The notes under the pieces: generated by a model | The model's input: only the letters and a program-made list of their open reading frames with translations | What the model was told of the DNA's origin: nothing | The model's database searches: none | Shown here: piece after piece, positions 8,968-19,976 of the stretch | Layout of the letters: every line of letters begins with the position of its first letter | Position numbering within the stretch: the first letter of the stretch is position 1 | Made by a program: the position numbers and the translations under genes | NCBI GenBank assembly: GCA_051859045.1 | Contig: JBHYGK010000034.1 | Span: 1 to 64,000 of the forward strand | Direction of reading: 5' to 3' | DNA length: 64,000 bases | Source: JBHYGK01 sp051859045 | GTDB taxonomy: Bacteria > Pseudomonadota > Gammaproteobacteria > Xanthomonadales > Xanthomonadaceae

Positions 8968-10335
8968 ATGTCCGATGCCGCGCTGACCGCCCTCTCCCCC
9001 GTCGACGGCCGCTACGCGGCGAAGGTCGAGGCCCTGCGCCCGGTGTTCTCGGAGTACGGCCTGATCCGCGCCCGCGTCCGGGTCGAGGTGGAGTGGCTGC
9101 TGGCGCTGGCCGCCGAGCCGGCGATCACCGAGCTGCCGCCGCTGTCGGCGGGCGCCGCGGCGCGCCTGCGCGCGCTGGCCGAGGGCTTCTCGGTCGAGGA
9201 CGCCGCGCGGGTGAAGGCGATCGAGCGCACCACCAACCACGACGTCAAGGCCGTGGAGTACTTCATCAAGGAGCGCCTGCGCGAGGACGCCGAGCTGGCG
9301 CCGGCGCTGGAGTTCGTGCACTTCGCCTGCACCTCCGAGGACATCAACAACCTGTCCTACGCGCTGATGCTCGACGAGGCCTGCAACCGCATCCTGGCCC
9401 CGCGCCACCTGGCCCTCGTCGCCCGCCTGCGCGCGATGGCCGCTGAGCACGCGGCGCTGCCGATGCTCTCGCGCACCCACGGCCAGACCGCCTCGCCGAC
9501 CACCGTGGGCAAGGAGATCGCGAACGTCGTGGCGCGCCTGGAGCGCCAGGTGGCCACGCTGGCCGGGGTCGAGATCCCGGGCAAGATCAACGGCGCGGTC
9601 GGCAACTACAACGCCCACGTCGTGGCCTACCCCGAGGTCGACTGGCCGGCGCTGGCGCGCCGCTTCGTCGAGGGCCTGGGCCTGGACTTCAACCCGCACA
9701 CCACCCAGATCGAGCCGCATGACGGCATCGCCGAGCTCGCCGACGGCCAGAAGCGCCTGAACACGATCCTGATCGACTTCTGCCGCGACGTCTGGGGCTA
9801 CATCTCGCTGGGCTACTTCACCCAGGCGGTGAAGGAGGGCGAGGTGGGCAGCTCGACCATGCCGCACAAGGTCAACCCGATCGACTTCGAGAACGCCGAG
9901 GGCAACTTCGGCATCGCCAATGCGCTGTTCGAACACTTCAGCGCCAAGCTGCCGATCAGCCGCTGGCAGCGCGACCTCACCGACTCCACCGTGCTGCGCG
10001 CGCTGGGCACCGCCTACGCCCACACGCTGATCGCGCTCGACGCGCTGGAGCGCGGCCTGGGCAAGCTCAGCGCCAACGAGGCGCGCCTCGCCGCCGACCT
10101 CGACGGCGCCTGGGAGGTGCTGGCCGAGCCGGTGCAGACGGTGATGCGCCGCCACGGCCTGCCCAATCCCTACGAGCAGCTCAAGGCCCTGACCCGCGGC
10201 CACGGCATCACGCCCGAGGCGATGCGCGCCTTCGTCGAGGGCCTCGACCTGCCGGCCCCGGCCAAGGCCCGCCTGCTGGCGCTGACCCCGGCCGGCTACA
10301 CCGGCCTCGCCGAGCGCCTGGCGCGGGAGGCCTGA
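8968..10335 (+). CDS. purB: Adenylosuccinate lyase
   Basis: A 455-residue enzyme, close in length to the E. coli protein, that cleaves SAICAR and adenylosuccinate to release fumarate in purine synthesis. Visible motifs are TALSPVDGRYA at the N-terminus, TTNHDVKAVEYF, HFACTSEDINN, SRTHGQTASPTT with the catalytic His, and the superfamily signature GSSTMPHKVNPIDFENAEGN. ATG 8968 gives the conserved N-terminus. The next gene starts three bases after the stop, so the two are co-transcribed. Confidence 0.95.
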   Translation: MSDAALTALSPVDGRYAAKVEALRPVFSEYGLIRARVRVEVEWLLALAAEPAITELPPLSAGAAARLRALAEGFSVEDAARVKAIERTTNHDVKAVEYFIKERLREDAELAPALEFVHFACTSEDINNLSYALMLDEACNRILAPRHLALVARLRAMAAEHAALPMLSRTHGQTASPTTVGKEIANVVARLERQVATLAGVEIPGKINGAVGNYNAHVVAYPEVDWPALARRFVEGLGLDFNPHTTQIEPHDGIAELADGQKRLNTILIDFCRDVWGYISLGYFTQAVKEGEVGSSTMPHKVNPIDFENAEGNFGIANALFEHFSAKLPISRWQRDLTDSTVLRALGTAYAHTLIALDALERGLGKLSANEARLAADLDGAWEVLAEPVQTVMRRHGLPNPYEQLKALTRGHGITPEAMRAFVEGLDLPAPAKARLLALTPAGYTGLAERLAREA

Positions 10336-10338
10336 GCC

Positions 10339-11649
10339 ATGGCGACGAAGCCTACGAAGGCGGCGAGCAAGGCCCCTGCGAAGAAGGCGGCCGCGACGAA
10401 GGCCGCCGCCGGCAAGGCCACGCCGCCCCCGGCCAAGGCCGCGGCGAAGCGCCCCGCCCGGCCGCCGATCGAGGTCGACGCCCGCGCCCTGCCCCCGCTG
10501 GGCATGACGCCCGCGCGCTTCCTGCGCGACTACTGGCAGAAGCGCCCGCTGCTGATCCGCAACGCCTTCCCCGGCTTCACGAGCCCGATCACCCCCGAGG
10601 ACCTCGCCGGCCTGGCCTGCGAGGACGAGGCGCTGGCCCGCATCGTCCGCCACGACCGCGCCCGCGACCACTACGCCCTCGAGACCGGCCCCTTCCCCGA
10701 GGCCTACTTCCCGACCCTGCCGCGCACCGACTGGACCCTGCTGGTGCAGGACGTGGACAAGTGGGACGCCGACATCCGCGCCCTGCTGCCGGCCTTCGAC
10801 TTCCTGCCGCGCTGGCGGGTGGACGACGTGATGGTGAGCTTCGCCGCGCCCGGCGGCTCGGTCGGCGCCCACGTCGACCAGTACGACGTGTTCCTGCTGC
10901 AGGCCCACGGCCACCGCCGCTGGCAGATCAGCGACGACCCGGCCGCGCCCACCGCCTTCCGCGACGACAGCGCGCTGAAGCTGCTGGTCGAGTTCACCCC
11001 CACCCACGAGTGGGTGCTGGGCCCCGGCGACATGCTCTACCTGCCGCCCGGCGCGCCCCACCACGGCGTCGCCGAGGACGCCTGCCTGACCTTCTCGGTG
11101 GGCATGCGCGCGCCCAGCGCCTCGGAGCTGCTGCTGGACTTCGCCGAGACCATGGCCGCCACCCTGCCCGAGGAGGCGCGCTACGCCGACCCCGACCTGG
11201 CCCCGGCCAAGGACGCCGGCGAGATCGACGAGGCCGCGTTCGCCCGCCTCGAGCGCGCGCTGGCCCCGCTGCTGCAGGCCGACGAGGCCCAGCGCCGGGC
11301 CTGGTTCGGCCGCTTCATCACCACCTACCGCGCCGCGGGCGACCTGCGCCCGCCGGCGCGCCTGCCCGACCCGGCCACGCTGGCCAACACCCTCGACGCC
11401 GGCGGCCACCTCGAGCGCCACCCGGGCGCGCGCCTGGCCTGGGCCCGCGAGGGCCGCGCGGCGCGCCTGTTCGCGCACGGCGAGGACCACCGCCTGCCGG
11501 CGGCCGACGCCCGCGTGCTCGCCGGCCACGAGCAGCTCGACGCCGGCGACATCGCCGCGCTGGGCGACGCCGGCCGCGAGGTGCTGGTGGGCCTGATCGA
11601 GCGCGGCGTGTTCACCCTCGTGCGCCCCAAGCGCGCCCGCCGGCGCTGA
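10339..11649 (+). CDS. roxA: Ribosomal protein L16 3-hydroxylase-type JmjC oxygenase (RoxA/YcfD-like)
   Basis: A 436-residue 2-oxoglutarate/Fe(II)-dependent oxygenase of the cupin/JmjC class that hydroxylates an arginine of ribosomal protein L16 in E. coli. The metal site is visible: H178 and D180 in GAHVDQYDVF, and a distal His in GAPHHG (241/242). The RYWQKRPLLI-like start (DYWQKRPLLIRNAFPGF) and the C-terminal winged-helix region match YcfD. The first 48 residues are an added Lys/Ala/Pro-rich, histone-H1-like tail absent from the E. coli enzyme. It follows purB by three bases and precedes a GNAT gene. Confidence 0.85.
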   Translation: MATKPTKAASKAPAKKAAATKAAAGKATPPPAKAAAKRPARPPIEVDARALPPLGMTPARFLRDYWQKRPLLIRNAFPGFTSPITPEDLAGLACEDEALARIVRHDRARDHYALETGPFPEAYFPTLPRTDWTLLVQDVDKWDADIRALLPAFDFLPRWRVDDVMVSFAAPGGSVGAHVDQYDVFLLQAHGHRRWQISDDPAAPTAFRDDSALKLLVEFTPTHEWVLGPGDMLYLPPGAPHHGVAEDACLTFSVGMRAPSASELLLDFAETMAATLPEEARYADPDLAPAKDAGEIDEAAFARLERALAPLLQADEAQRRAWFGRFITTYRAAGDLRPPARLPDPATLANTLDAGGHLERHPGARLAWAREGRAARLFAHGEDHRLPAADARVLAGHEQLDAGDIAALGDAGREVLVGLIERGVFTLVRPKRARRR

Positions 11650-11675
11650 CGCCGCCCCCGCCCCGGAGCCTCCCC

Positions 11676-12635
11676 ATGCCGATCGCCTCCCGCTTCCGCG
11701 TCGAGCCCGCCGACTACCGCACCGACCTCGAGGCCCTGCGCGCGGTGCGCGAGCCGGTCTTCGTCGCCGAGCAGCAGGTGCCGATCGAGGAGGAGTGGGA
11801 CGCCCTCGACCCGCACTGCCACCACGTCCTCGCCCGCGACGAGGCCGACCGCCCGATCGGCACCGGCCGCCTGACCCCCGAGCACAAGATCGGGCGGATG
11901 GCGGTGCTGGCCGAATGGCGCGGCCAGGGCGTCGGCGACGCCCTGCTGCTGGCGCTGATCGACGAGGCCCGCCGCCGCGGCTGGCCCAGCGTCAGCCTCA
12001 ACGCCCAGCTGCAGGCGGCCGGCTTCTACGCCCGCCATGGCTTCGCGCCCTACGGCGAGGAGTTCATGGAGGCCGGCATCCGCCACCAGGCCATGCGCCG
12101 GGCGCTGGAGCCGGTGGCCGCCCCGCCCCGGCCCGGCCCGGACCGCCCGGCGCTCGAGCCGCTGCACGACGTCGAGGACCTGGCCGGCGGCGTCGCCGCG
12201 CTGTGCGCCCTGGTCCCGCTGGCCCGCCGCGAGCTGGTGATCGTGACCCGCGAGCTCGACCCGCCCCTCCTCGGCCACCCCGAGGTGCTCGAGGCGCTGC
12301 GGCGCTTCGCCACCGGCGTGCGCGGGGCCGAGGTGCGCATCGTGCTGCTGGCCCCGGCCGCGGCGCAGGCCGCGCACCACCCGCTGCTGGGCCTGGCCCA
12401 GCGCCTGCCCAGCGTGTTCCAGATCCGCACCCCGCTCGAGACCCACGACCAGCACCTGGCCGCGGCCTGGGTCGCCAGCGACCGCGGCGGCGTGTACTAC
12501 CGGCCGATCGGCAGCCGGGTCGAGGGCGAGGCCAGCGCCTGCCACCCGCCGCGCGCGCGCCAGCTGGTGGCCGAGTTCGAGCCGGTCTGGGAGCGCTCGC
12601 GCCCGGCCAGCGAGCTCCGGGCGCTGGGGATCTGA
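11676..12635 (+). CDS. GNAT acetyltransferase with C-terminal DUF7931-like domain
   Basis: A 319-residue two-domain protein. Residues about 5-148 are a GNAT N-acetyltransferase with the acetyl-CoA loop IGRMAVLAEWRGQGVGDALL. Residues about 165-310 form a second domain, with LARRELVIVTRELDPPLLGHPEVLEALRRF and RTPLETHDQHLAAAWVASDRGGVYYRPIG, like the domain found behind GNATs in Xanthomonadaceae; its role is unknown. The gene sits 26 bp after roxA in the same direction, suggesting a shared transcript and perhaps a link to translation or ribosome modification (inference). Confidence 0.75.
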   Translation: MPIASRFRVEPADYRTDLEALRAVREPVFVAEQQVPIEEEWDALDPHCHHVLARDEADRPIGTGRLTPEHKIGRMAVLAEWRGQGVGDALLLALIDEARRRGWPSVSLNAQLQAAGFYARHGFAPYGEEFMEAGIRHQAMRRALEPVAAPPRPGPDRPALEPLHDVEDLAGGVAALCALVPLARRELVIVTRELDPPLLGHPEVLEALRRFATGVRGAEVRIVLLAPAAAQAAHHPLLGLAQRLPSVFQIRTPLETHDQHLAAAWVASDRGGVYYRPIGSRVEGEASACHPPRARQLVAEFEPVWERSRPASELRALGI

Positions 12636-12726
12636 GCGCCCCGCGTGGCCCCGCCGATCCGGCCGGGCCGCGGATCCGTGCCGCGTTCGACCTTCGGCTC
12701 GGTTCCGGCCGCGCGGATGAGCGGTC

Positions 12727-12732
12727 TATAAT
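12727..12732 (+). promoter_or_regulatory. -10 element of the sucAB-lpd operon
   Basis: A consensus TATAAT followed by CCCGGGTTA in the 226-bp region before sucA. The -35 region (around 12703) is TTCCGG, only a weak match. The leader would be about 125 bases long. Confidence 0.6.
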
Positions 12733-12860
12733 CCCGGGTTACTGCGACCTCCGGCGGTGCGCCCCCGCACGCCGGCCCGGTCCAGCGCCGTCCCGCCGCA
12801 CCCGCCACCTCCACCTCCATTCGCCCCCCCAATCGCCCGCTCACGGGCCAGGCCGACATC

Positions 12861-15698
12861 GTGGATAGCCTCCTCAAGCAGTTCGCCCAGACCTCCCACA
12901 TCAACGGCGGCAACGCCGCGTTCGTCGAGGATCTCTACGAGCAGTACCTGGTGGCGCCCGACAGCGTCGACGCGAAGTGGAAGGCCTACTTCGACGGCCT
13001 GAAGGGCCGCGAGGCCGGCGACATCCCGCATTCGGCCGTGCAGGCCAGCATCCAGCTCGCGGCCCGCCAGGCCGGCCGCGGCGGCGCCGGCGGCGACACC
13101 GCCGAGGGCCGCGTGCAGGGCGCCGCGCTCAAGCTCATCACCGCCTACCGCTCGCGCGGCCACCTGCGCGCCACGCTCGACCCGCTGGGCATGATGTACC
13201 AGCCCGAGGCGCCCGACCTGGCGCTCGACTTCCACGGCCTCTCCAACGCCGACCTCGGCACCCAGGTCGGCACCGGCCCCGCCTTCGGCGGCCCGGCCAC
13301 GATGCCGCTCAAGGACCTCCTCGCCCACCTCAAGGCCACCTACACCGGCCCGATCGGCGCGGAGTTCATGCACATCACCGACGCCGACCAGCGCCGCTGG
13401 CTGTACGAGCGCCTCGAGCGCGCCGGCGGCCGCTTCGGCTTCGACGCCCCCGCGCGCACCCGCCTGCTGCAGGGCCTGACCGCGGCCGAGGGCCTGGAGC
13501 GCTACCTGCACACCGCCTTCGTCGGCCAGAAGCGCTTCTCGCTGGAGGGCGGCGACAGCCTGATCCCGATGATGGACGTGATCGTCCAGCGCGCCGGCGC
13601 CGGCGGGGTCAAGGAGATCGTGATCGGCATGGCCCACCGCGGCCGCCTGAACACGCTGGTCAACGTGATGGGCAAGCCGCCGCACAAGCTCTTCGACGAG
13701 TTCCGCGGCCAGTTCGACCACCCCGAGGACGACCGCGCCCACACCGGCGACGTGAAGTACCACATGGGCTACAGCTCCGACGTCGCCACCCCCGGCGGCC
13801 CGGTGCACATGGCGCTGGCGTTCAACCCCTCGCACCTCGAGATCGTCGACCCGGTGGTCGCCGGCTCGGTGCGCGCGCGCCAGTCGCGCCGCCGCGACGC
13901 CGAGCGCACCCAGGTGCTGCCGGTGCTGATCCACGGCGACGCCGCCTTCGCCGGCCAGGGCGTGGTGATGGAGCTGTTCCAGATGTCGCAGGCGCGCGGC
14001 TTCGCGGTCGGCGGCACCGTCCACATCGTGGTCAACAACCAGGTCGGCTTCACCACCCACCGCCCGGACGACGCGCGCTCCACGCTCTACTGCACCGACG
14101 TGGCCAAGATGGTCGGCGCCCCGGTGCTGCACGTGAACGGCGACGAGCCCGAGGCCGTGGCGTTCGCCGCCCAGCTGGCCTTCGACTTCCGCCAGGCCTT
14201 CCGCAAGGACGTGGTGATCGACCTGGTCTGCTACCGCCGCCACGGCCACAACGAGGCCGACGAGCCGGCGGCCACCCAGCCGCTGATGTACCTCAACATC
14301 CGCGCCCGCAAGACCACCCGCGAGCTCTACGCCGACGCCCTCGAGGCCGCCGGCGTGCTCAAGGCCGGCGAGGCCAAGGCCATGGTCGACGCCTACCGCG
14401 ACAAGCTCGACAAGGGCGAGACCGTGGTCGAGATGGCCGTGCAGGCGCCGGACTACATCGGCGTAGACTGGAGCCCCTACCTCAAGGGCAAGCTGGCCGA
14501 CGCGGTCGGCACCCGCGTGCCGCGCGAGCGCCTCGACGTGCTCGGCCAGGCCATCACCACCCTGCCCGAGGGCGCCAAGCTGCACGCCCGCGTCGCCAAG
14601 ATCTACGACGACCGCCGCAAGATGCAGGCCGGCGAGCAGGCGCTGGACTGGGGCTACGCCGAGAACCTGGCCTACGCCACCCTGATCGAGGAAGGCCACC
14701 CGCTGCGCATCGTCGGCCAGGACGCCGGCCGCGGCACCTTCTTCCACCGCCACGCGATCGTCCACGACCAGGCCACCGGCGAGGCGCACTTCCCGCTGCG
14801 CCAGCTCGCCAAGGACGCCAACGACTGCCTGATCATCGACTCGCTGCTCAGCGAGGAGGCGGTGATGGCCTTCGAGTACGGCTACTCCACCGCCGAGCCC
14901 AACGCGATGCTGATCTGGGAGGCGCAGTTCGGTGATTTCGCCAACGGCGCCCAGGTGGTCATCGACCAGTTCCTGAGCTCGGGCGAGGCCAAGTGGGGCC
15001 GCCTGTGCGGCCTGGCGCTGTTCCTGCCGCACGGCTACGAGGGCCAGGGCCCGGAGCACAGCTCCGCGCGCCTCGAGCGCTTCCTGCAGCTGTGCGCGAT
15101 GGACAACATGCTGGTGTGCACGCCGACCACCCCGGCGCAGGCGTTCCACATGATCCGCCGCCAGATGAAGATGGCCACCCGCAAGCCGCTGGTGGTGATG
15201 ACGCCGAAGTCGCTGCTGCGCCACAAGCTGGCCACGTCCAGCCTCGACGACCTGGCCTCCGGCGGCTTCCAGCGCCTGATCCCCGACACCCAGCTGGCCA
15301 AGGGCAAGAAGGCCTCGCGCGTGGTGGTCTGCGGCGGCAAGGTCTACTTCGACCTGGTCGACGAGATCGAGAAGCGCGGCCTCGCCGACGTGGCCGTGGT
15401 CCGCGTCGAGCAGCTCTACCCGTTCCCGCGCGAGGAGCTCAGCGCCGAGCTCAAGCGCCTGGCCTCGGCCAAGGACGTCATCTGGTGCCAGGAAGAGCCC
15501 ATGAACCAGGGCGCGTGGTACCAGATCCGCCACCACCTGCAGGCCTGCCTGCAGGCCTCGCAGTCGCTGCACTACGCCGGCCGCGGGCGCTCGCCCGCCC
15601 CGGCGGTGGGCCACCTCTCCGACCACAACCGCCAGCAGGCGCAGCTGGTCGAGGACGCCCTCGTCGGCACGCCCAACGGCGACCGGGTCGCCGAGTAA
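12861..15698 (+). CDS. sucA: 2-oxoglutarate dehydrogenase E1 component
   Basis: A 945-residue thiamine-diphosphate-dependent decarboxylase, first component of the 2-oxoglutarate dehydrogenase complex of the TCA cycle. The GTG start gives the conserved N-terminus (MDSLLKQFAQTSHINGGNAAFVEDLYEQY). Also seen: GMAHRGRLN, the HGDAAFAGQG thiamine-binding block, RRHGHNEADEPA, and the C-terminal QEEPMNQGAW segment. First gene of sucA-sucB-lpd, spaced 51 bp from sucB; no sdh or sucCD genes are adjacent. Confidence 0.96.
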   Translation: MDSLLKQFAQTSHINGGNAAFVEDLYEQYLVAPDSVDAKWKAYFDGLKGREAGDIPHSAVQASIQLAARQAGRGGAGGDTAEGRVQGAALKLITAYRSRGHLRATLDPLGMMYQPEAPDLALDFHGLSNADLGTQVGTGPAFGGPATMPLKDLLAHLKATYTGPIGAEFMHITDADQRRWLYERLERAGGRFGFDAPARTRLLQGLTAAEGLERYLHTAFVGQKRFSLEGGDSLIPMMDVIVQRAGAGGVKEIVIGMAHRGRLNTLVNVMGKPPHKLFDEFRGQFDHPEDDRAHTGDVKYHMGYSSDVATPGGPVHMALAFNPSHLEIVDPVVAGSVRARQSRRRDAERTQVLPVLIHGDAAFAGQGVVMELFQMSQARGFAVGGTVHIVVNNQVGFTTHRPDDARSTLYCTDVAKMVGAPVLHVNGDEPEAVAFAAQLAFDFRQAFRKDVVIDLVCYRRHGHNEADEPAATQPLMYLNIRARKTTRELYADALEAAGVLKAGEAKAMVDAYRDKLDKGETVVEMAVQAPDYIGVDWSPYLKGKLADAVGTRVPRERLDVLGQAITTLPEGAKLHARVAKIYDDRRKMQAGEQALDWGYAENLAYATLIEEGHPLRIVGQDAGRGTFFHRHAIVHDQATGEAHFPLRQLAKDANDCLIIDSLLSEEAVMAFEYGYSTAEPNAMLIWEAQFGDFANGAQVVIDQFLSSGEAKWGRLCGLALFLPHGYEGQGPEHSSARLERFLQLCAMDNMLVCTPTTPAQAFHMIRRQMKMATRKPLVVMTPKSLLRHKLATSSLDDLASGGFQRLIPDTQLAKGKKASRVVVCGGKVYFDLVDEIEKRGLADVAVVRVEQLYPFPREELSAELKRLASAKDVIWCQEEPMNQGAWYQIRHHLQACLQASQSLHYAGRGRSPAPAVGHLSDHNRQQAQLVEDALVGTPNGDRVAE

Positions 15699-15749
15699 GC
15701 ACACGCACCGCCCCCACCTTCCGCACACCCCCTTAAGGGAACGCCGTCC

Positions 15750-16949
15750 ATGAGCATCGAAGTCAAAGTCCCGGTCCTGCCCGAATCCGTGTCCGACGCG
15801 GTCATCGCCACCTGGCACAAGAAGCCCGGCGACGCGGTGAAGCGCGACGAGAACCTGGTCGACCTCGAGACCGACAAGGTCGTGCTCGAGGTCCCGGCCA
15901 CCGTCGACGGCGTGCTCAAGGAGATCAAGTTCCAGGCCGGCGACACCGTGACCAGCGCCCAGGTCATCGCGATCCTCGAGGAAGGCGCCGCCGCGGCGCC
16001 GGCCGCCGAGGCGCCGAAGGCCGCCGAGGCCCCGGCCAAGGCCGCCGCGCCCGCCGCCGCCGCCAAGGCCGAGGCCCCGAAGGCCGCGGCCGGCAGCACC
16101 GCCGACCTCTCCCCGGCCGGCCGCCGCGTCGCCGAGCAGCACGGCCTCAACCCGGCCGAGGTCGACGGCAGCGGCCGCGGCGGCCGCGTGACCAAGGAAG
16201 ACCTGCTCAACCACATGGCCGCCGGCGGCGCCGGCAAGGCCTCGGGCGCCCGCCCCGAGGAGCGCGTGCCGATGACCCGCATGCGCACCCGCATCGCCGA
16301 GCGCCTGATGCAGTCCAAGAACTCGATCGCGATGCTGACCTCGTTCAACGAGGTCAACCTCGCCGAGGTCATGAAGATGCGCAAGGCGATGGGCGAGCAG
16401 TTCGAGAAGGCCAACGGCATCAAGCTCGGCTTCATGAGCTTCTTCGCCAAGGCCGCGGCCAACGCGCTGGTGCGCGCGCCGATCATCAACGCCTCGGTCG
16501 ACGGCAACGACATCGTCTACCACGGCTACGCCGACATCTCGGTCGCCGTGTCCACCGACAAGGGCCTGGTCACGCCGGTGCTGCGCAACGTCGAGTCGAT
16601 GTCCTTCGCCGACATCGAGCAGGGCATCGCCGGCTTCGCCAAGAAGGCGCGCGACGGCAAGCTCGGCCTCGAGGACCTGCAGGGCGGCACCTTCACCATC
16701 ACCAACGGCGGCACCTTCGGCTCGCTGATGTCGACGCCGATCGTCAACCCGCCGCAGTCGGCGATCCTCGGCATGCACGCCATCAAGGAGCGCCCGATCG
16801 TCGAGAACGGCCAGGTCGTCGCCGCGCCGATGATGTACCTGGCGCTGAGCTACGACCACCGCATCATCGACGGCAAGGACGCGGTGCTCTTCCTGGTGGA
16901 CATCAAGAACCAGCTCGAGAACCCGCACCGCATGCTGCTGGGCCTCTGA
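15750..16949 (+). CDS. sucB: Dihydrolipoyllysine succinyltransferase (E2)
   Basis: A 399-residue E2 core. Residues 1-77 are one lipoyl domain with the lipoylated lysine at K43 (LETDKVVLEV). An Ala/Pro/Lys linker (about 80-115) leads to a peripheral subunit-binding domain (LSPAGRRVAEQHGLNPAEVDGSG, about 120-155). The catalytic chloramphenicol-acetyltransferase-like domain ends with YDHRIIDGKDAVLFL holding the active-site His and Asp. One lipoyl domain and the SEVxxP-like KVPVLPESVSDAV start fit SucB rather than AceF. Ten bases separate it from lpd. Confidence 0.96.
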   Translation: MSIEVKVPVLPESVSDAVIATWHKKPGDAVKRDENLVDLETDKVVLEVPATVDGVLKEIKFQAGDTVTSAQVIAILEEGAAAAPAAEAPKAAEAPAKAAAPAAAAKAEAPKAAAGSTADLSPAGRRVAEQHGLNPAEVDGSGRGGRVTKEDLLNHMAAGGAGKASGARPEERVPMTRMRTRIAERLMQSKNSIAMLTSFNEVNLAEVMKMRKAMGEQFEKANGIKLGFMSFFAKAAANALVRAPIINASVDGNDIVYHGYADISVAVSTDKGLVTPVLRNVESMSFADIEQGIAGFAKKARDGKLGLEDLQGGTFTITNGGTFGSLMSTPIVNPPQSAILGMHAIKERPIVENGQVVAAPMMYLALSYDHRIIDGKDAVLFLVDIKNQLENPHRMLLGL

Positions 16950-16959
16950 GGACACGACC

Positions 16960-18393
<1,434 letters not shown>

Positions 18394-18395
18394 GG

Positions 18396-19403
18396 ATGGC
18401 GTCGGGCGCGCCGGCCACGTTCCGCGGCTTCCGCATCCACGGCGACGGCCGCGGCGGCGGCCACCGCGCCGGGATCGAGGCGCTGGCGCTCGAGCAGCTC
18501 TCGCCGGGCGAGGTCGTCGTCCGCGCGGCCTACTCCTCGGTGAACTACAAGGACGCCCTCGCCGGCACCGGCGAGGGCCGGATCCTGCGCCAGTTCCCGC
18601 TGGTGGGCGGCATCGACGTCGCCGGCCACGTCATCGCGTCCACCGACCCGCGCTACCGCGAGGGCGACGCGGTGCTGTGCACCGGCTCGGGCCTGAGCGA
18701 GACGCGCGACGGCGGCTACTCGGAGGTCGTGCGCCTGCCCGCCGAGTGGACCATCCCCCTGCCCGCCGGCCTCACGCTGCGCGAGGCGATGGTGCTGGGC
18801 ACCGCCGGCTTCACCGCCGCGCTGGCGCTGCTGCGGATGGAGATGAACGGCCAGTCGCCGTCGATGGGCCCGGTGGTGGTCACCGGCGCCACCGGCGGCG
18901 TGGGCATGCTGGCCATCGACATCCTCACCCGCGCCGGCTACGAGGCCCACGCGATCACCGGCAAGTTCGAGCACGTGCCCTTCCTGCAGGCGCTCGGCGC
19001 CCGCCAGGTGGTCTCGCGCCACGACCTGCACTGGGGCCAGCGCCCGCTCGAGGCCGCCACCTGGGCCGGCGCCATCGACAACGTCGGCGACGAGATGCTC
19101 AACGGCCTCACCCGCGTCATCCAGCCCTACGGCAGCATCGCCAGCTGCGGCCTGGCCGGCGGCCACGCCTTGGCCACCACGGTGATGCCCTTCATCATCC
19201 GCGGCGTGTCGCTGCTGGGCATCGCCTCGGCCGGCACCGCGCGCGCCCAGCGCGAGCAGGTCTGGGAGCGCCTCGGCGGCGCCTGGAAGCCCGCCCACCT
19301 CGAGCGCATCCTGACCCGCACCGTCGACCTCGACGGGCTGGCCGGCGTGTTCCCGACGATGCTGGCCGGCGGCTCCTTCGGCCGCACCCTGGTCACGCTC
19401 TGA
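18396..19403 (+). CDS. acuI: YhdH/AcuI-family quinone oxidoreductase (MDR superfamily)
   Basis: A 335-residue zinc-free medium-chain reductase. SSVNYKDALAGTGEGRILRQFPLVGGIDVAGHV is the YhdH/AcuI hallmark; the NADPH-binding loop is GATGGVGMLAIDIL. AcuI members reduce acryloyl-CoA to propionyl-CoA; other members have unknown enone substrates. ATG 18396 lies two bases after the lpd stop, so it is probably read through from the suc operon. An E. coli-type yhdH name would fit equally well. Confidence 0.85.
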   Translation: MASGAPATFRGFRIHGDGRGGGHRAGIEALALEQLSPGEVVVRAAYSSVNYKDALAGTGEGRILRQFPLVGGIDVAGHVIASTDPRYREGDAVLCTGSGLSETRDGGYSEVVRLPAEWTIPLPAGLTLREAMVLGTAGFTAALALLRMEMNGQSPSMGPVVVTGATGGVGMLAIDILTRAGYEAHAITGKFEHVPFLQALGARQVVSRHDLHWGQRPLEAATWAGAIDNVGDEMLNGLTRVIQPYGSIASCGLAGGHALATTVMPFIIRGVSLLGIASAGTARAQREQVWERLGGAWKPAHLERILTRTVDLDGLAGVFPTMLAGGSFGRTLVTL

Positions 19404-19445
19404 GCACCGCGCGGCGCGTGGCGCGCCGCGCTGGCCCCGCCGCTA

Positions 19446-19474
19446 TTGCCGGCCCCCGCGCGGCGGGCCAGAAT
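19446..19474 (+). promoter_or_regulatory. Putative promoter of pilH
   Basis: TTGCCG (19446-19451) and CAGAAT (19469-19474) are spaced by 17 bp, with the pilH ATG 27 bp further on. Moderate matches only. Confidence 0.4.
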
Positions 19475-19500
19475 CACCGCCACGCTCCCGGAGACCCCAG

Positions 19501-19872
19501 ATGGCCCGCATCCTGATCGTTGACGATTCCCCGTCCCAGCTGATGGGCATGAAGCGCATCGTCGAGAAACTGGGCCACGAGCCGCTGCAGGCCGAGGACG
19601 GCGCCGCCGGCGTCGAGGCGGCCAAGCGCGAGCTCCCCGACCTGATCCTGATGGACGTGGTGATGCCGAACCTCAACGGGTTCCAGGCCACCCGCTCGAT
19701 CTCGAAGGACCCCACCACCGCCCACATCCCCATCGTGCTGGTCACCACCAAGGACCAGGAGACCGACAAGGTCTGGGGCATGCGCCAGGGCGCCAAGGGC
19801 TACATCACCAAGCCGTTCAACGAGGCCGACCTGGTCAAGGCGATCGGCAGCCTGCTGCCCGCGCAAGCCTGA
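19501..19872 (+). CDS. pilH: Single-domain response regulator, PilH type
   Basis: A 123-residue stand-alone receiver domain. Acid pocket D8-D9, phosphoacceptor D52 in LILMDVVMPNLNGFQATR, switch Thr in VLVTTKDQETDKVWGMRQGAKGYITKPF. The TTKDQETDKVWG..QGA segment is characteristic of PilH, the CheY-like regulator of the Pil-Chp twitching-motility pathway. No pilG, pilI, pilJ or chpA lies next to it in this window, so the gene stands alone, flanked by a strong terminator. Confidence 0.85.
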   Translation: MARILIVDDSPSQLMGMKRIVEKLGHEPLQAEDGAAGVEAAKRELPDLILMDVVMPNLNGFQATRSISKDPTTAHIPIVLVTTKDQETDKVWGMRQGAKGYITKPFNEADLVKAIGSLLPAQA

Positions 19873-19900
19873 GCCGCGCGGGCGCCCGCCCGCCGCCGCG

Positions 19901-19940
19901 ATGAAAAAAAAGCGCGCCCACCTGGGCGCGCTTTTTTCAT
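19901..19940. terminator. Strong bidirectional rho-independent terminator
   Basis: An A8 tract, a stem of AGCGCGCCCA paired with TGGGCGCGCT, and a T6 tract form an almost perfect palindrome. It sits between the convergent pilH and PPC-like genes and should end transcription from both sides. Confidence 0.95.
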
Positions 19941-19976
19941 GCCCGCCTCCGGCACCGGCCGGGGGCGGCGGCTGGC

